Source: Amoebophrya sp. A120 (taxonomy: Eukaryota > Sar > Dinophyceae > Syndiniales > Amoebophryaceae). From it: a stretch of 64,000 bases of DNA. The translations under genes were made by a program, and so were the position numbers. Positions 11,719 to 25,200 of this stretch are shown here, piece by piece (within the stretch, counting starts at the first letter, position 1; every line of letters begins with the position of its first letter). Where the stretch lies: positions 3,678,587 to 3,742,586 of the forward strand of contig CAJINV010000010.1 of the NCBI GenBank assembly GCA_905178155.1, written 5' to 3'. Under the pieces are notes generated by a model, which saw only the letters and a program-made list of their open reading frames with translations, searched no databases and was not told where the DNA came from.

Positions 11719-12852
11719 ATGCGCGTGCTCTTCCCCGGCGAGAGCGCCGGACAACAAGAACCCCAGCAAGGCTCAGCCCCTTTCACCTCCATACGACCAG
11801 CGACTACATCTTCCAGCTCTACTTCCTGCATTACCGCGATTATAGCAGAGAAAACGAAAAACGACCAGTCGAACCCCTGTTCCCCCTACCGACCCCGGCC
11901 GGGCGACGACTGCTTAGGAATTGTTCTGTCGAAACGCGGCGAGGTATTCAAACTCGACATTGGGTCGATTTCCCCAGCGGAGTTGTCCGAAACGGCGTTC
12001 AACGGGGCGACGAAGAGGAACAAACCGAGCCTGGAAATCGGGGACACGATTTTCTGCCATGTGGAAACCGTGCTGGACGGGGTTGCAAATGTATAGAGTT
12101 AGTTTTTTTTTGCTCTTCTCAGACAGGTTCAGATTCAGATTCATGGAGCGGCCCCGTGCTGGAACCCTTCAGGTTGTCATGCGTGGTCACTGGTATTGCA
12201 TAATGCATTCCGCCGTGATTTCATCCTCATCTGGTTTGCTTGTTCCTTCTTCCCGTGCAATTATACAAATCTTCGAATCGCAAATCGAATGGCAAATTTT
12301 GTGAAACAGGTCTCCTGCACCGACGACGGTGGGAAGTCTTTCGTGACAAAGGAAACCCTGTACGGGGCGTTGCAGCACGGCTACATAATCGACCACTTCC
12401 CGGTTGCGGAGTTTTCGGAAAGAACAGACAAAACAAAAACACACAAGGTGGATGCTCTGCTCGATTCATCCACGAGTAATAAGGCCATTGCGCAGCAGCA
12501 GCAGCAGCAGCGAAAAAACCTCTTCCCCCGGATTTTTCGGAAACTGGAGAAGTCGTTCGTGTTCGAAGTGGCCGTCGGAATGAACAATCGGGTGTACATT
12601 AGGTCCAACAGCTCGCTGCAAGACACGTTTTTCCTCGGAAAACTTCTGGAAAAAATCGGCTGCGAGGGGTTGACAGATGCGCAGGTGGAGGTGGTGTTGC
12701 GACGAGTCGCGACCGAGCACGGGGTGCTGGCTGGGAAGTTGACAGGAGCTGCACAGGTGCAAAATTCCGTGTTTGGAAAGAAGAAGAACAATGCGTCGAA
12801 TAACAATGCTGAGAACAACAACATTTCTCTCGTCGAAGTCGGCGGTGGCTGA
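11719..12852 (+). CDS. RRP40: Exosome complex cap subunit RRP40 (EXOSC3)
   Basis: Exons 11719-12090 and 12310-12852 give 304 residues. The single intron (12091-12309) is an ordinary GT-AG intron. The family signature is clear: GDDCLGIVLSKRGEVFKLDIG, then AFNGATKRNKPSLEIGD in the S1 domain, then FEVAVGMNNRVYI in the KH domain. RRP40 is one of the RNA-binding cap proteins that guide RNA into the nine-subunit exosome core for 3'-5' processing and decay, in nucleus and cytoplasm. A poly-Gln run and an Asn-rich C-terminal tail are lineage-specific additions. The ATG at 11719 is the first in frame that gives a sensible N-terminus. No introner element is present, unlike in most neighbours. Confidence 0.93.
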
Positions 12853-13274
12853 GAATTACAAGCGATTCATTTTTCTTTTGAACGAACAGAATTGCGACCT
12901 GATTTGTAGTCCGAATCGATGAAGAACGGAAATAGGAGATGACAAAAATCTTATTCTTCCGAGCCGTGGGATATTTTTATTTGATCCTTTACACTTGTGG
13001 TAGGGGCAGTGCTTGTCACTCCTGCAGCCACATCAGCGTGTTCGAGGAAAAAATGCTTAAAGGAAAAATCTGTAGTACGAGGCTCGAGCTGGAGCTTCTT
13101 CAAAAATAATCCACCTGAGCGTCTGGTGGCTTTTAAGCTGGAGAATTCATGATTTTGAGAGGTAAGATAGAAGAAGATGCAGAATTGATAATATTCTGCT
13201 GAGGGCGAGGAGTAGTTTCTTGTTTTCTGTCGTCTTGTTTTTACAGCGCTTGTTACAGCCGCTGTCCGAACAAG
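12853..13274. other. Intergenic region between RRP40 and GLG1-like gene
   Basis: AT-rich, mixed sequence that presumably holds the RRP40 3' UTR and the GLG1-like promoter and leader. No feature was recognised. Confidence 0.5.
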
Positions 13275-16200
13275 ATGTTGCCCCCTCGTTCTGCTTGTTT
13301 CGTTTCTTCTTTTCTACTTTTGCTGGTGGTAACGCCCTCGTGGTTCCACCTGTGCCTCTATCAACTGTAAAAATGTCTGGGTCTGGAAGATTTTGAGATT
13401 TGTCATGCTTGTCTGACATGACTCAAGAATCTGTAATGCATGGGCACGGAGCGGTCCTCTTTTCTGTCATGCAAACACGCAGTTTGCCATGCGGAACACG
13501 CAACACATAGGAGCCCAAAAAATTTGTCATGCTTGGCTCCGTATTGCAGTGGAAATCTCGGGCACTTTTAGCATCACAAGTTTCCAGACCCAGACATTTT
13601 TACATTTGATAGCCTCGCTGTTGAACCATCAGGGGACGAAGCGTCTGTGGACTATAGCAAGGCTGCTTATCAAACGTAAAAATGTCTGGGTCTGGAAGAT
13701 TGCCCGGCTTGTCATGCACATTTTGCATGACTCCTGATGTCTGTGATGCATGCCCCAGCATCACAGATTTTGTGAGGGCTTCCTGATGCCTATACCGCAT
13801 GACAAATGCTCTTTCCGTGTAGCAAAACTTGGACTCTCTTTGCTGCTCATGCAATACAGATTTTTTTAGAATCCAAAATCAGCATGACAAGTTGGATTCT
13901 TCCAGACCCAGACATTTTTACAGTTGATACTGCTGCTGCTGCAAAAACTTCGTTGGAGAAGAAGGACCACGATACTGACAGTGCGACCAGTGCAACTTCT
14001 GTGGGTGAAACCAGCGGCAAGACAAGTTCCGCGAGCGCCAAAATCGTCGATGCAGAAGAGGCGAAAAACGCGATCTCAAAAATCGAAGAAGGGACCACGA
14101 AAAGTGTAGGAGTTGCCCCGAAGGCTACTTCTTCTACAGCAAGTTCAACACCTTCAAAAGCAGACACGACCGATGCGGGTGCTGCAGATGTGCTGGGGAA
14201 GAAACCTGAAACCTCAGATGGCGCCACCGTGGACATCAAAACTGCGGCACAAAAAGCGGATACTGGTGTGGCTGTGGACAGTTCCGCGGCAAAAACTTCT
14301 ACCGAGGCGGCGGGTCGTCCGGCTGCACCGGCGTCAGCTGCTCCTGTTGCAATAAAACCAGACCAGCAAGTGCTTGCAGCAGCAACGGAGGACCCCGCAG
14401 CTACAAAACCGGCACCGCTTGATCAAGCCGACACAACAACTGCTGCGCCAACGGCCAAGGTACTAGTCACGTCGCCAACAGCTGCACCAGATACAGTCAG
14501 TGCCACCGCGGATCCTGCTGTGGTCCCAACAGCGAAGCTCGAAAGCGTGGCTGGTGCTGTTGCAGTTACAACAAAGACGACCTCCGCTGCAGGTGAAACT
14601 ACAACAACCGATGGCACTTCTTCGGCGACACCTGCGCCGGCATCAACCGCCCCCCCTCCAGCCGAACAAACTACTGCGACCCCCGCTGGAGAGACTACAG
14701 CCGCGGGTGCAGCTGCTGCGTCTGCTGCACCAGCAGCACCTGCAGCAACATCGGCCGGAGCTGTTACAGGGCAAGAAACCGCGGCAACTTCTCCCGCTTC
14801 TGCACCAGTTGTGAGCAGCACGACGGCGCCGGCAGCCGCGGTGGGTGAGACGAAGCCAACGACTGTAACGGTTGCCCCTGAGGACGCAACCGGGGCTGCA
14901 TCTGGGACCGCCACTCCAGTTGCAGCAGGCACTCTACTTCCTGGTGTCACAGCTGCAACTGCCGCAGTTCCGACGGAGACAGCTGTTGCCAGTGCCGCAC
15001 CGGCAGCAGTAATTCCAGCTGCAGCCACGCAACCACCCGCCCCGCCCGTCGCGTCCGCAACGCAAACCCCGCCGACTGAAATCGCATTGGCGACCTCCAG
15101 AGACGAGGGGAAAAGCACAGCCGGCGGAACGGTGTTGAAGCAAGTTGCGCCCCGGGCTGGTGCAGCTCCGCCGGCACAAACGCCAATGCCTCCGGCGAAA
15201 ACAGTGTCGGAAGTAGTGCAAGAAACTCCTTCTATCCGCATCCCCTTAGAACACTCCGATATTTCCCCACACGGTGCGTGTAAGAAGCTGATCCAAGACC
15301 TGTCTTGCGGCGCGGAAACCGTGGACGCGGGGGGGGCAGCTTCTCCACCGAGCACGACGTTCCGCAGAAAGGCCATCTGCATTCGGGAAAAGATGATCGA
15401 GGTGTCGCTTCACAACAAGAACCCCGTGGAAGAGTTGGAAATCAGTAAGCAATGCTTAGCGGAGGTCGAGTCCTTTTTCCTCGAAGCGGGGGAGAAGCCG
15501 TTGCAAACCCTTCCCGAGATCTATCGTGAGGAAAAATTCCCCCTCTCCATACCAAAAAGGGATACTTCTGAAAATTTGCGATGCTGATTTGTGGCCACAA
15601 ATCGTCTCTGTATTGCAAGAAGGCGAATCCAGAGGCATCGCCGTGTTTTGCACGCAATTTGTAATGCTGCATGGCCTACAGAGTAGACATTTGCCATGCT
15701 ACGCGTCTACGTCAAAACCGTTCTGCTTAGGCTTGGCATGGGCCTGCAGTCCCCTACTGCAAGACAGACCTGCTTTGTGTACGCAGATCCAGCGTCAGAA
15801 ACTTCCTTGTGATATGGGGAGGGGGGATGTTTCCTTTTGATAAAATCGCCGCTGCCTGTTCCTCCGTTACGTGTGATTTGCAGGGCCAGGCGGCCAAGGG
15901 GGAGGAGCGGTTTTTCTGTCTGATGCAAAGCTACAAGCACCAAAAATCTTCGGCTGCTACCACGATCTCTGCGGGCCAAGTGGTATCCTCGCACTTGAGC
16001 AAGACCTGCCGCGACAAACTGTACGTATCAAGAAGAAAAATCCCCCCTCCCGACATCAAAAGGGTAAGCTGTGATGCAGATTTGTGCTCACAAATCAGCT
16101 TTGTCATGCTAGAAGGGAAAAGATGTAGACACTGTAGTGCTGGGTGGTGTGGGAAGGCCTTGCATCTTCAGCATGACAGGAGGCAGCTGGAAGTGGGAAA

Positions 16201-19200
16201 CAGCATGAGAAATTGCCTGCAAGCGAGGCCACAGCTGCGGCTCTTGGCCTTCTAGCAAAACAAGTCGACTTGTGTACTCAAATTTGCAGCATCACAAATT
16301 GCGTTTTCGATATTGGGATGGGGGATAATTCTTCATTTTGATAGTAAGCTTATCACGTTCTGTCGCACCGCAACAAAGAGATGTGTACGGAGGTGGTTTC
16401 GAAGTGCGACTCTGGCTTACAACAGCACTGCACGGCGCAGAAAATTTTGAACGGGAAAAAAGAAGTGACGGCGAATGGGATGAAGACAGTCAATTGGGTA
16501 TCCTAAATTGAAAAATGTCCCCAACCCGGAGTCAAGATGGAGAAATCCGCTAGACAAATCCGCCAGCTTTGGGTGTTGCGCATGACAAGTTTTGAAACTC
16601 GTAGCGTAAAAAGCCTGTTTAGCTCGCTCAGCAGCATCACAGATCTAGCCTGTCATGCTGATTGGAGTATTGCAAATTCCAAAACACGACGAGAAAGCGC
16701 TTGTTATGGGGCTCTGTGCATGAGAAACATTTTGATCATGCAGGTTTGCATGGCAACTATTGGGTGGGGACGCATTATTTACACAGCATATTGGGTCGCA
16801 TGGCCCTTGCAGAAGGAGTGTTTGCGCAACCAGGGCACCAATCTGGAAAGTAGCTGCCGGGCGGCTCTGTTTCGGGCGGAAATCGGGGTTGCCATCAGTC
16901 GATACAACAACGCGAAACTGGGGTCCTCTGGAGGTGGGGGTGGGCGGTTTTATAGCGCCGGGGAACTACGCCCAGAAGATGGTACTAGCACGAATGAAGG
17001 CGAGAGTGGCCGTGTCGGAGATGAAACAGGAACAACAGCATCGTCTGCAGCGAAGAGTAGTGCGGAGAGCGCAGCTGCTTCGCAGAAACGGCGGTATAAT
17101 GTCGATAAAAACGTATTTTGATGTACTCGTCCCGTGCCGTAATCGTAAGCTTATTTTTTCCGCCGGTACGCAGTCATGTTGGTGTTGTTCCATGCGCCTT
17201 CGGTCAAAAATACATACAAACTAGAAATAAACCAAACGTACAATTTTTATCACAGGCTGGATTCGTCCACCACCACCGCTCCTGGTATCTCCAACGCCAC
17301 ATCAAAAGCAACAACGGCTGCTTCCCCAACAACTTCTGCCTCCCCGGATTCGCTCGACTTTTACCCGCTGCTCAGAACCCGCTGCGAGCAGGATGTGCAG
17401 AAGCACTGCCTTTCGTGGGCGAACAAATTGAAGTGCTTGGAGGTTTTGGCCAATAACGACGAGCGGAAACTGATCCGACCGCAGATCGTCTACCCAGGAG
17501 GCGGGGGCGGCGGGGTGAATAAAGATGGAACGACGTCGAAAATAAACATGACCACTACGTCCAACGCGCTCGGGTGGCAGGGGTTTGGCACCGCGATGAA
17601 GCCGTCGACCTCGACGAAAACTACATCAAGTGGCAATAATTTGAGGAAAACAAAAACATCCGCATTTTCGACCACGGCAGATGTTGTTGAACACGACCAG
17701 AAAAGAACCACTTCTTCCTCGGGAAAGAACCATCGTGCGCTGGCTGTTGAACAAAATGATGAGAAACAAAAAGCAGAAAATCCTCTCCCAGAACAAAAGC
17801 AAAATAGTACAAAAAAATTCCTGAACCACACCGGCGCTATCTCGCCCTTCAAGTTTATGACGGATAGTATCAAAAACAGCACGAGCGCCGCTTTGGCCGC
17901 GCTGAGAAAGTCCGGGCTGCAGCAATCCAAAGCAGTCAGCGCTTTACCCTCTGCGGGGCTACGGCAGGATTTAGCGTTGACCACGGTTTGTCGTGCGCAG
18001 GTCAAGCAGACGATCAGGCAGAAGTACAGGGATATCCGCCTTAGTCCGGAACTAGCGAAGAACTGTGTCGGCGATATTGACCTTTTGTGCAAGACTGAGA
18101 AGCAGAAGATGTTGCAAACCGATTTACCCTCTGGGCAGGTGCTGCATTGCTTGCGAAGAAGGTACTACGAGATCCAACAACAGGACTGCGTGGATTCGTT
18201 TCGACTCTTTATGCAGACGTTTCAGCTGGACTGGGCGGCGGACAGCGTGACGAAGAAGGCCTGCAATGCGGACCGGCAATTGTTCTGCCAAAACGTGAAG
18301 ACGAGCTTGGTGCATGTGTGTTTACAGGAACACATCGACGAGTTGGATGTCGAATGTCAGAAGCAAGAGTTCATGGTTTCCAGCTTCGCGCAACTCGATG
18401 TGAACAGATTCAACCCGTATTTGAGCCGGATGTGCCTGCTAGATTTGGACAAACACTGCCCGCTGGACAGCTTGGGAGGTAGATACCTAGAATGGACCGA
18501 ATTTTGTAATGGCGTCCGTCCTCTCATATACTTGGAACTTGATTTTTCGCGGAACAGCACTAGTACAAAGAACAGAAAAATTGCGCTTCTGTTGCATCTA
18601 TCAGTATGACAAAGTTTTTAGAAAATAAAACTGCAGGCAGCGACATCCGTGCCATCACTTGTCTGCGGAAAGTCCCGAAGCACCAGCTGCACACTAGCTG
18701 CGAGATCGCGCTGAAGAACAACGCGCTTCGCACGAACCAGGATTTCCGGTTGAAATTTGGGGTAACCAATAACTGTATCCTGTGCAAAAGTATCGTACTC
18801 GTATTGCAATCATGCATCACAGATCTTTCTCTTAAGGTAAATCCGCATTACAAATTTTATTTCTTATGATCATGCTGAGGAAATTTGTAATGCATTTATT
18901 TATACGAGTACGATATTTTTGCAGTTCATAAACTGTGAGGAAGAAATCCAGAATAAGTGCCAAAAAGAAGCGTCTCTCGCCAAGCCGGAAGGGAAGGTCC
19001 TGCAGTGTTTAATCGAGAAGCTGGACAAGAACGAGCTGACCGTCGCTCATTCGATGGGCGAATTGGTGAACCCGAATTCCATCCAGCGCACCAAGCAGTT
19101 GTGTAAGCAAGAGGTGGAAGAGTTGGCGAAGCAGTTTGGGCAGAACATCCAGAGTGCGAAACAGATCAACCTGGCCTGCGCGGAGGACATTGAAAAGTTT

Positions 19201-22200
19201 TGTAAAAATGTCGAGCCCGGTATGGCAGTGCACAACTCCCCCTCCCCCTCATTTGTATAGCATGAACGGCAATACAAGCATCAGCAAGAGTGCCGGCGTT
19301 GCATGACAAATTCACACGACTGGAGTGTAGTGCTACTTGGGCTACCAGAACTTGTTACGCAAACAGTGCCATGAGGCAGCGACAGGATTCGGGGTTTTGC
19401 ATGACAAATGAGGGGCGGGAGTGGGAGTTGTGTACTTTCATACCCGGTTTCGGCCAAATCCATGACTGCTTGGTCGATAATCTGACCCGGGTCAGCAAGG
19501 AGTGTGCCGCGAAAGAGATGGCGCTGCAGAACGTTTTAGCTGGTGGGAAGGCGGGCGGGGCGGGAGGAGCAAATGCTGCTGCTGTCATTTTGCCGCCGAG
19601 TTTGGAGTATGCAATGCAAAAGCATCGTACTCGTATAAATGCATGACAAATTTCCTCAGCATGAGGAATAAAATTTGTCATGCGGATTTACCTTAAGAGA
19701 AAAATTTGTAATGCAGGACTGCGATTACTACGAGTACGATACTTTTGCACAGGATATGGAAAAGTGCTGTGAGAACGACATCGGCAGGCTATCAAAAGGA
19801 ACAATCCCCCCTCCCCATATCAAAACGTTGAAATTTCTGATGCTAGATTTGGATACACAAATCAAATTTGTGTTGCAGTAGAGGACCACTGCACGCAGAT
19901 CGCAAGTCTAAATCGCGAGCTTTTGGTGTAGGTGACTAGCATGGTAGTCGGCTGCCCTCTAGGCCTTACAGCATTACAAACCGCCTGGATAAAAACTTGG
20001 CGGGCAGCTGCCTGGACTTGCTTTCTTGCAAGACAGACACGACTTGTGGCCACAGATCTGCATCGCAAAGTTTCAGACGGGTGGGGAGGGGGCATTTTTC
20101 CTTGCAATACAGGCACTGCGGGAATTTCTCCAACCGGGTGAATAGCAACGTGGAAAACAAGGGAAAACTTTCCATCAACGCAGAGGAAAAGTTAACTTGT
20201 TTGATCAGTAAACAGCACGCCATGAACTTCAATTACAAGTGCCGGGAATGCGTGCAGAGGCACGTGAAAAGGCAAAACAAGGACTACAGGTTAAACCCAG
20301 GGCTGAAGAAGGAATGCGCGCCCATCATCGACGAACTGTGCAAAAAGGAAAAGGAAGAGCAGAAGAAGCACGCCGGCGGCGGGCTCGTGATCCAGTTATG
20401 CATTGCAAATATGTCCGGGTCTGGAAAGAATGGGATTTGTGATGCTAACTGTCGACGATAGAAAAACCTGTATTGCACGAGCAGCAAAAGCAGGTGCTTG
20501 AATTTTCGCCACCCGGAGAGGGCATTTCTCATGCAGAATAGGCATTAGCAATGCTTTGCGCGAACTGTGATGCCACAGCATGCATCACAGGCATCTTGGG
20601 TCATGTACAATTGTGCATGACAAACTCCACTTTATCATCTTCCAGACCCAGACACATTTGCAGTTGAGTCCAGTGTCTGATTGACAACCGCAACCGGCTC
20701 CAAGCCATATGACAAGGAAAAATCACCCCTTCCCATATTGAAAACGTGTCCTTCCGAAAATTTGTGATGCAGATTTGTGACCACAAATCCTGTCTGTCTT
20801 GCCAGCAGGCAAATCCAGAGAGTCCGCGGCGATATGCAGGCGGTTTGTAATGCTGCAAGGCCCACAGGGCAGACGTCTGCCATGCTAGGCCCCTACACCA
20901 AAAGGCCTCCCCCTATGCTTGCGATCTGCGTGCAGTGCTTTCCTGCAAGACAGATGTGATTTGTGTACACAAATCCCGCATCACAGATTTCCGTTTTGAT
21001 ATGGGGAGGGCGGATTTTTCATTTTGATAAGCCAATCCGGGCTGTTTGAAGGCGGTCCAGCTGAAAATCCGGCAGCGAGCGGACGACTACCGGGTGGCGC
21101 CGTTTTTCCACACGGTATCAAATGCAAAGATGTCTGGGTCTGGAAGATTGCCAAGCTTGTCATGCATATTTTGAATGACCCATGATGTCTGTGACGCATG
21201 CCCTAGTATCACAGATTTTTAGAGGACTTTCTGATGCCTGTACCGCATGAGAAATGCCCTCTCCGCGTAGCACAAACTGGAGTCCTCTTGCTGGTCATGC
21301 AATACAAATTTCTTTAGAATCCAGCGACAGCATTACAAGTTTAGAATCTTCCAGACCCAGACCACATTTTTGCATTTGATACACGGCGTGCGAGGACGAT
21401 CTAAACCGGTTTTGTTTCGACGTGAAGCCTATCAAATGTAAAAATGTCTGGGTCTGGAAGGGTTGGAACTTGTGATGCAAACTCTGGAACACACAAAAAT
21501 TTGTGTTGCATGCGCGCCAAAAGCTGTCCATTTCTTGGCACGCAAGTAGGAAGTTTCTCATGCGGGACAGGCATCATGAGGCGTGCTCAAAACCTGTGAT
21601 GCTTTTGCCTGCATCAGACGCCATTCGGGTGATCCGAAATATGCATGACAAATCTCGCAATCTTCCAGACCCAGACACTTTTACATTTGATAAAGCCCGG
21701 GGGCGGGAAGGTGCACAAGTGCTTGAATGCCCATTTATCGGAGCTGTCTCCCGCGTGCAAACACTTGGATATGCATTGCAAGAGCATCGTACTTCTAGTA
21801 TAAATTGCATGACAAATTGGCTTAGCACTACAAATGAAATTTGTAATGCGTATTGGCCTTAAGAAAAAGATTTGTAATGCATACGCGCATCAATTAGTAC
21901 GAGTGCGATGCTTTTGCGCTGCATACTGGAATTCCGCCAGCAAATGCAAACCGACCCGAGCAACGACCCGCAGATCAGACTCTACTGTTATCAAAAGGAG
22001 AAATCCCCCCTTTCCCATATCGAAGCCGAAACTTGTGATGCTGTATTTGAGTACACAAATCGACTTGTATTGCTAGAAGGCCGAGAGACGCCGTTGCGGC
22101 CTTAATTCCAGGCGATTTGTCATGCTGTTTTCCATTTCCAGTTGCCTCCTGTCATGCTGAAGATGCAAGGCTTATCTACGTTACCCAGCGCTATGGTCTG

Positions 22201-25200
22201 CATCTCTTCTCTTGTAGCATGACAACATGACTTGTGGTCACAAATCGCGCTACACAAATCTCTGCTCCATTATGGGGAGGGGGGATTTTTCATTTTGATA
22301 ACTGTATCGGGATGTTTTCCGATGCGACCAAGCCCTGCTTCCAGGCGAAAAAGAACAACGCGCTGTTTTCTTGCTTGGACAAGCATCGTGACAACGCGGA
22401 GTTGATCACGCCGAATTGCGCAAAAGCGGTGAAAGGGATCGGAGAGAAAAAAGCGAAGTCGATCCTGTACAACAAACCCATCGGGGAGCGGTGCGCGGCG
22501 ACGTTAGCGCGATTTATCGAAAAGGAGAAGTGCGAGCCGGGGACCTTGCCCTTCAACAGCTTGCCTTCGGGGTACAGGCCAGTGCAACGACAAGCTACAA
22601 GTGGTGGTCCAACTGCGCCGCTTGTGAAAACGGTTTCCGCAGATGCAAGTCGCATGCCGTTGAGGAGAACGAGTGTTGCAGCTTTTTTTCAAGAAAATGA
22701 GCGAAGACTGGACGAGGTGAAAACAGGTCCGGCGTCTCCCCTCCCGAACCCGAAAGCGGTTACGAAAGCTATCAAGTGTAAAAATGTCTGGGTCTGGAAG
22801 AATGAAAGTCTGTCATGCTTGTCTGGCATGATTCGAGAATCTGTGTTGCATAGGCACGAAAAGGCCCTCTTACCTGTCATGCAAAAACGCAGTTTGCCAT
22901 GCGGAATACGTAAGACATGGCAGCCAAAAAATTTGTGATGCATAGCTGCGTATTGCAGTCCGGCTATCATCCACTTTTTGCATCACAAGTTTCCAGACCC
23001 AGACACTTTTGCAGTTGATAAAAGCCTTTGCGAAACAGTTGGCGAATACGATCAACGAGCAGGTTATCAACTGTAAAAGTGTCTGTGTCTGGAAGAGTCA
23101 TGCTGCTTTTGCATGACACAGAAGGTCTGGCATGGAAGCTCTAGCATTACAGGTTTCGAGAACCTTCCGCAATGCCGAATCCGCATGACAAGTCCCCTAT
23201 TTTGCTGACAAAAAGTGGGAGCTTTTGCTACGTATGCATGAGAGACTTTTCCGTATTCTGAAATACGCATTACAAGTCGCATTCTTCCAGACCCAGACAT
23301 TTTTGCATTTGATACAGGTGGCGAAACGGATGGACCAGAAGAAGCCGGGCTCTGGATTGAAATGTCTGGTCGACAACATGAACTTAATCGAAGACAGGAG
23401 TTGCAAGCTGATGGTGTTGCGGCAAGCGCAGATGCACGTGCGGAACCCGTTCTTGTTCCGGCCCGGGTTCCGGGAAGCGTGCGAGCCCATCGCGGACAAG
23501 AGTTGCGCGGGGGCTCCGGGAGGTTTGACGAAGAACGGGTTGGTTGTCCCGCCGTATAAACCGATGTTGTTGAGTATCCTGTGCAAAAGTATCGTACTCG
23601 AAGTAACCGCAGTCATGCATTACAAACCTCCTTCTCAACCTAAATCCGCATTACAAATTGCATTGCATTTTTCGTGCTGAGAGAATTCGTCATGCGATTT
23701 CTACTAGCCTACGATGCTTTTGCATTTCATATTGAGAGCGCTGCTAGGGCAAGCAGAAGATGTTGACACGGAGTCTGAAGTAGATGTTGAGCAGCAGCAG
23801 CAACTCGGATTAGTTCTACTTCCTTGGGCAGATGAATATGAAGAAGCATTCACTCTGCCTCTCGCATCCGCAGAAGAACTGATTTCAGCACAGGCGGATT
23901 TTTCCGCAGGAGCAGAAGAAATTCTTTTAGAAGAGACTGAAAAGTTCCTCACGACGACGCCAAGAGCCCTCGAGGAGCAGTACCTGGCCGACCACTACAG
24001 CGAGGATTTTCTTCTCCTTGAGCCTTCTGACGAGCAGGACCAGAACTCGTTGCAGATCCAGGTTGATGTAGATTATGCCGATGAAAAAGAAAATTATTCC
24101 CAAATTGCCCTCGACCCGTACACCCGCCAGCTTGCCACCCAGCGGTGGTACTCCCAGGCCATCGCGAAGGAGAACGTGAAGTGCCTCCTCGACATGCTGC
24201 CCTCGAAATCGCCGGACAACAGCAGAATGACGCCATCGTGTGCCAAGGAGCTGCAGTCCTTCTCGATCTTGACCTCCACCGACATCCGGCTCCATCCCCA
24301 GTTGGAAAGGCGCTGCGGGGTCGAAATTGCCAAGTTTTGCGGGCATTTGAAGCCGGGGAACAGTCGGATTCTGGTGTGCCTGAAGGCGGAAATGGAGGCG
24401 ACGGCGCCCCCCGGCGTCGGGTTCAGCAAGATGTGCCAAGTTTCCGTCTCCCGTGTCGCATTGTCCAAATCCGCGATCGAAACCTACACGAAGTTCCACC
24501 TGAATTCCGGCATCACCGCGAAGACCTTGCAGTATCGTATTTAAAAGCGTCCCCGCCCCAGAGTTGTAATGCAGATCTGCATGCTCAGAATTTTTCTCAT
24601 GCGGAGCCCCATGAGCAGCATTTTGCAGTCGTTTTTTGCAACTTGTCATGCTCCAATCTGCATCATATACTAGATCTGTGATGCTGCAGCTGAGCTAGCT
24701 CAAACAGAACTACACTACGAGTCCAGATTAATATTTACATTGCTCGACTTCCGGGTTCTGGTAACGCATACCCCTGGCGACAGGTGACCTTGACAGGCGA
24801 CCTCGACAGGCGACCTCGACAGGTGACCTCGACAGGTGACCTCAACAGGTGACCTCGACAGGTGACCTCGACAGGTGACCTCGACAGGTGACCTCGACAG
24901 GGGACCTTGACAGGTGACCGCGACAGGTGACCGCGACAGGTGAACGCCCTGCCTTCCCCCACCAGTGCTTCGCGCACTAAGCCACTATGCGCGCGCCTGG
25001 TGTGAGGCGAGGGGCGGACGCTGTCCGCCCCGATGCCGAACACCCTTCCCCCACTAGTGCTTCGCGCACTGAGCCACCATGCGCGCGCCTGGTGTGAGGC
25101 GAGGGGCGGACGCTGTCCGCCCCGATGCCGAACACCCTTCCCCCACTAGCGCCACTAGGGACGGGCACAAGGCCCCAGCGTGGGGACCCTGTCCCCACGC

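Noticed and set aside
14423-15382. 319-codon minus-strand frame opposite the GLG1-like gene
   Set aside because: Shadow of the Ala/Thr/Pro-rich coding region of the plus-strand gene.
17094-17255. Donor at GTATTTTG, about 20 bases downstream in the GLG1-like gene
   Set aside because: It leads to the wrong reading frame; the donor GTATAATG at 17094 joins in frame to CTGGATTCG.
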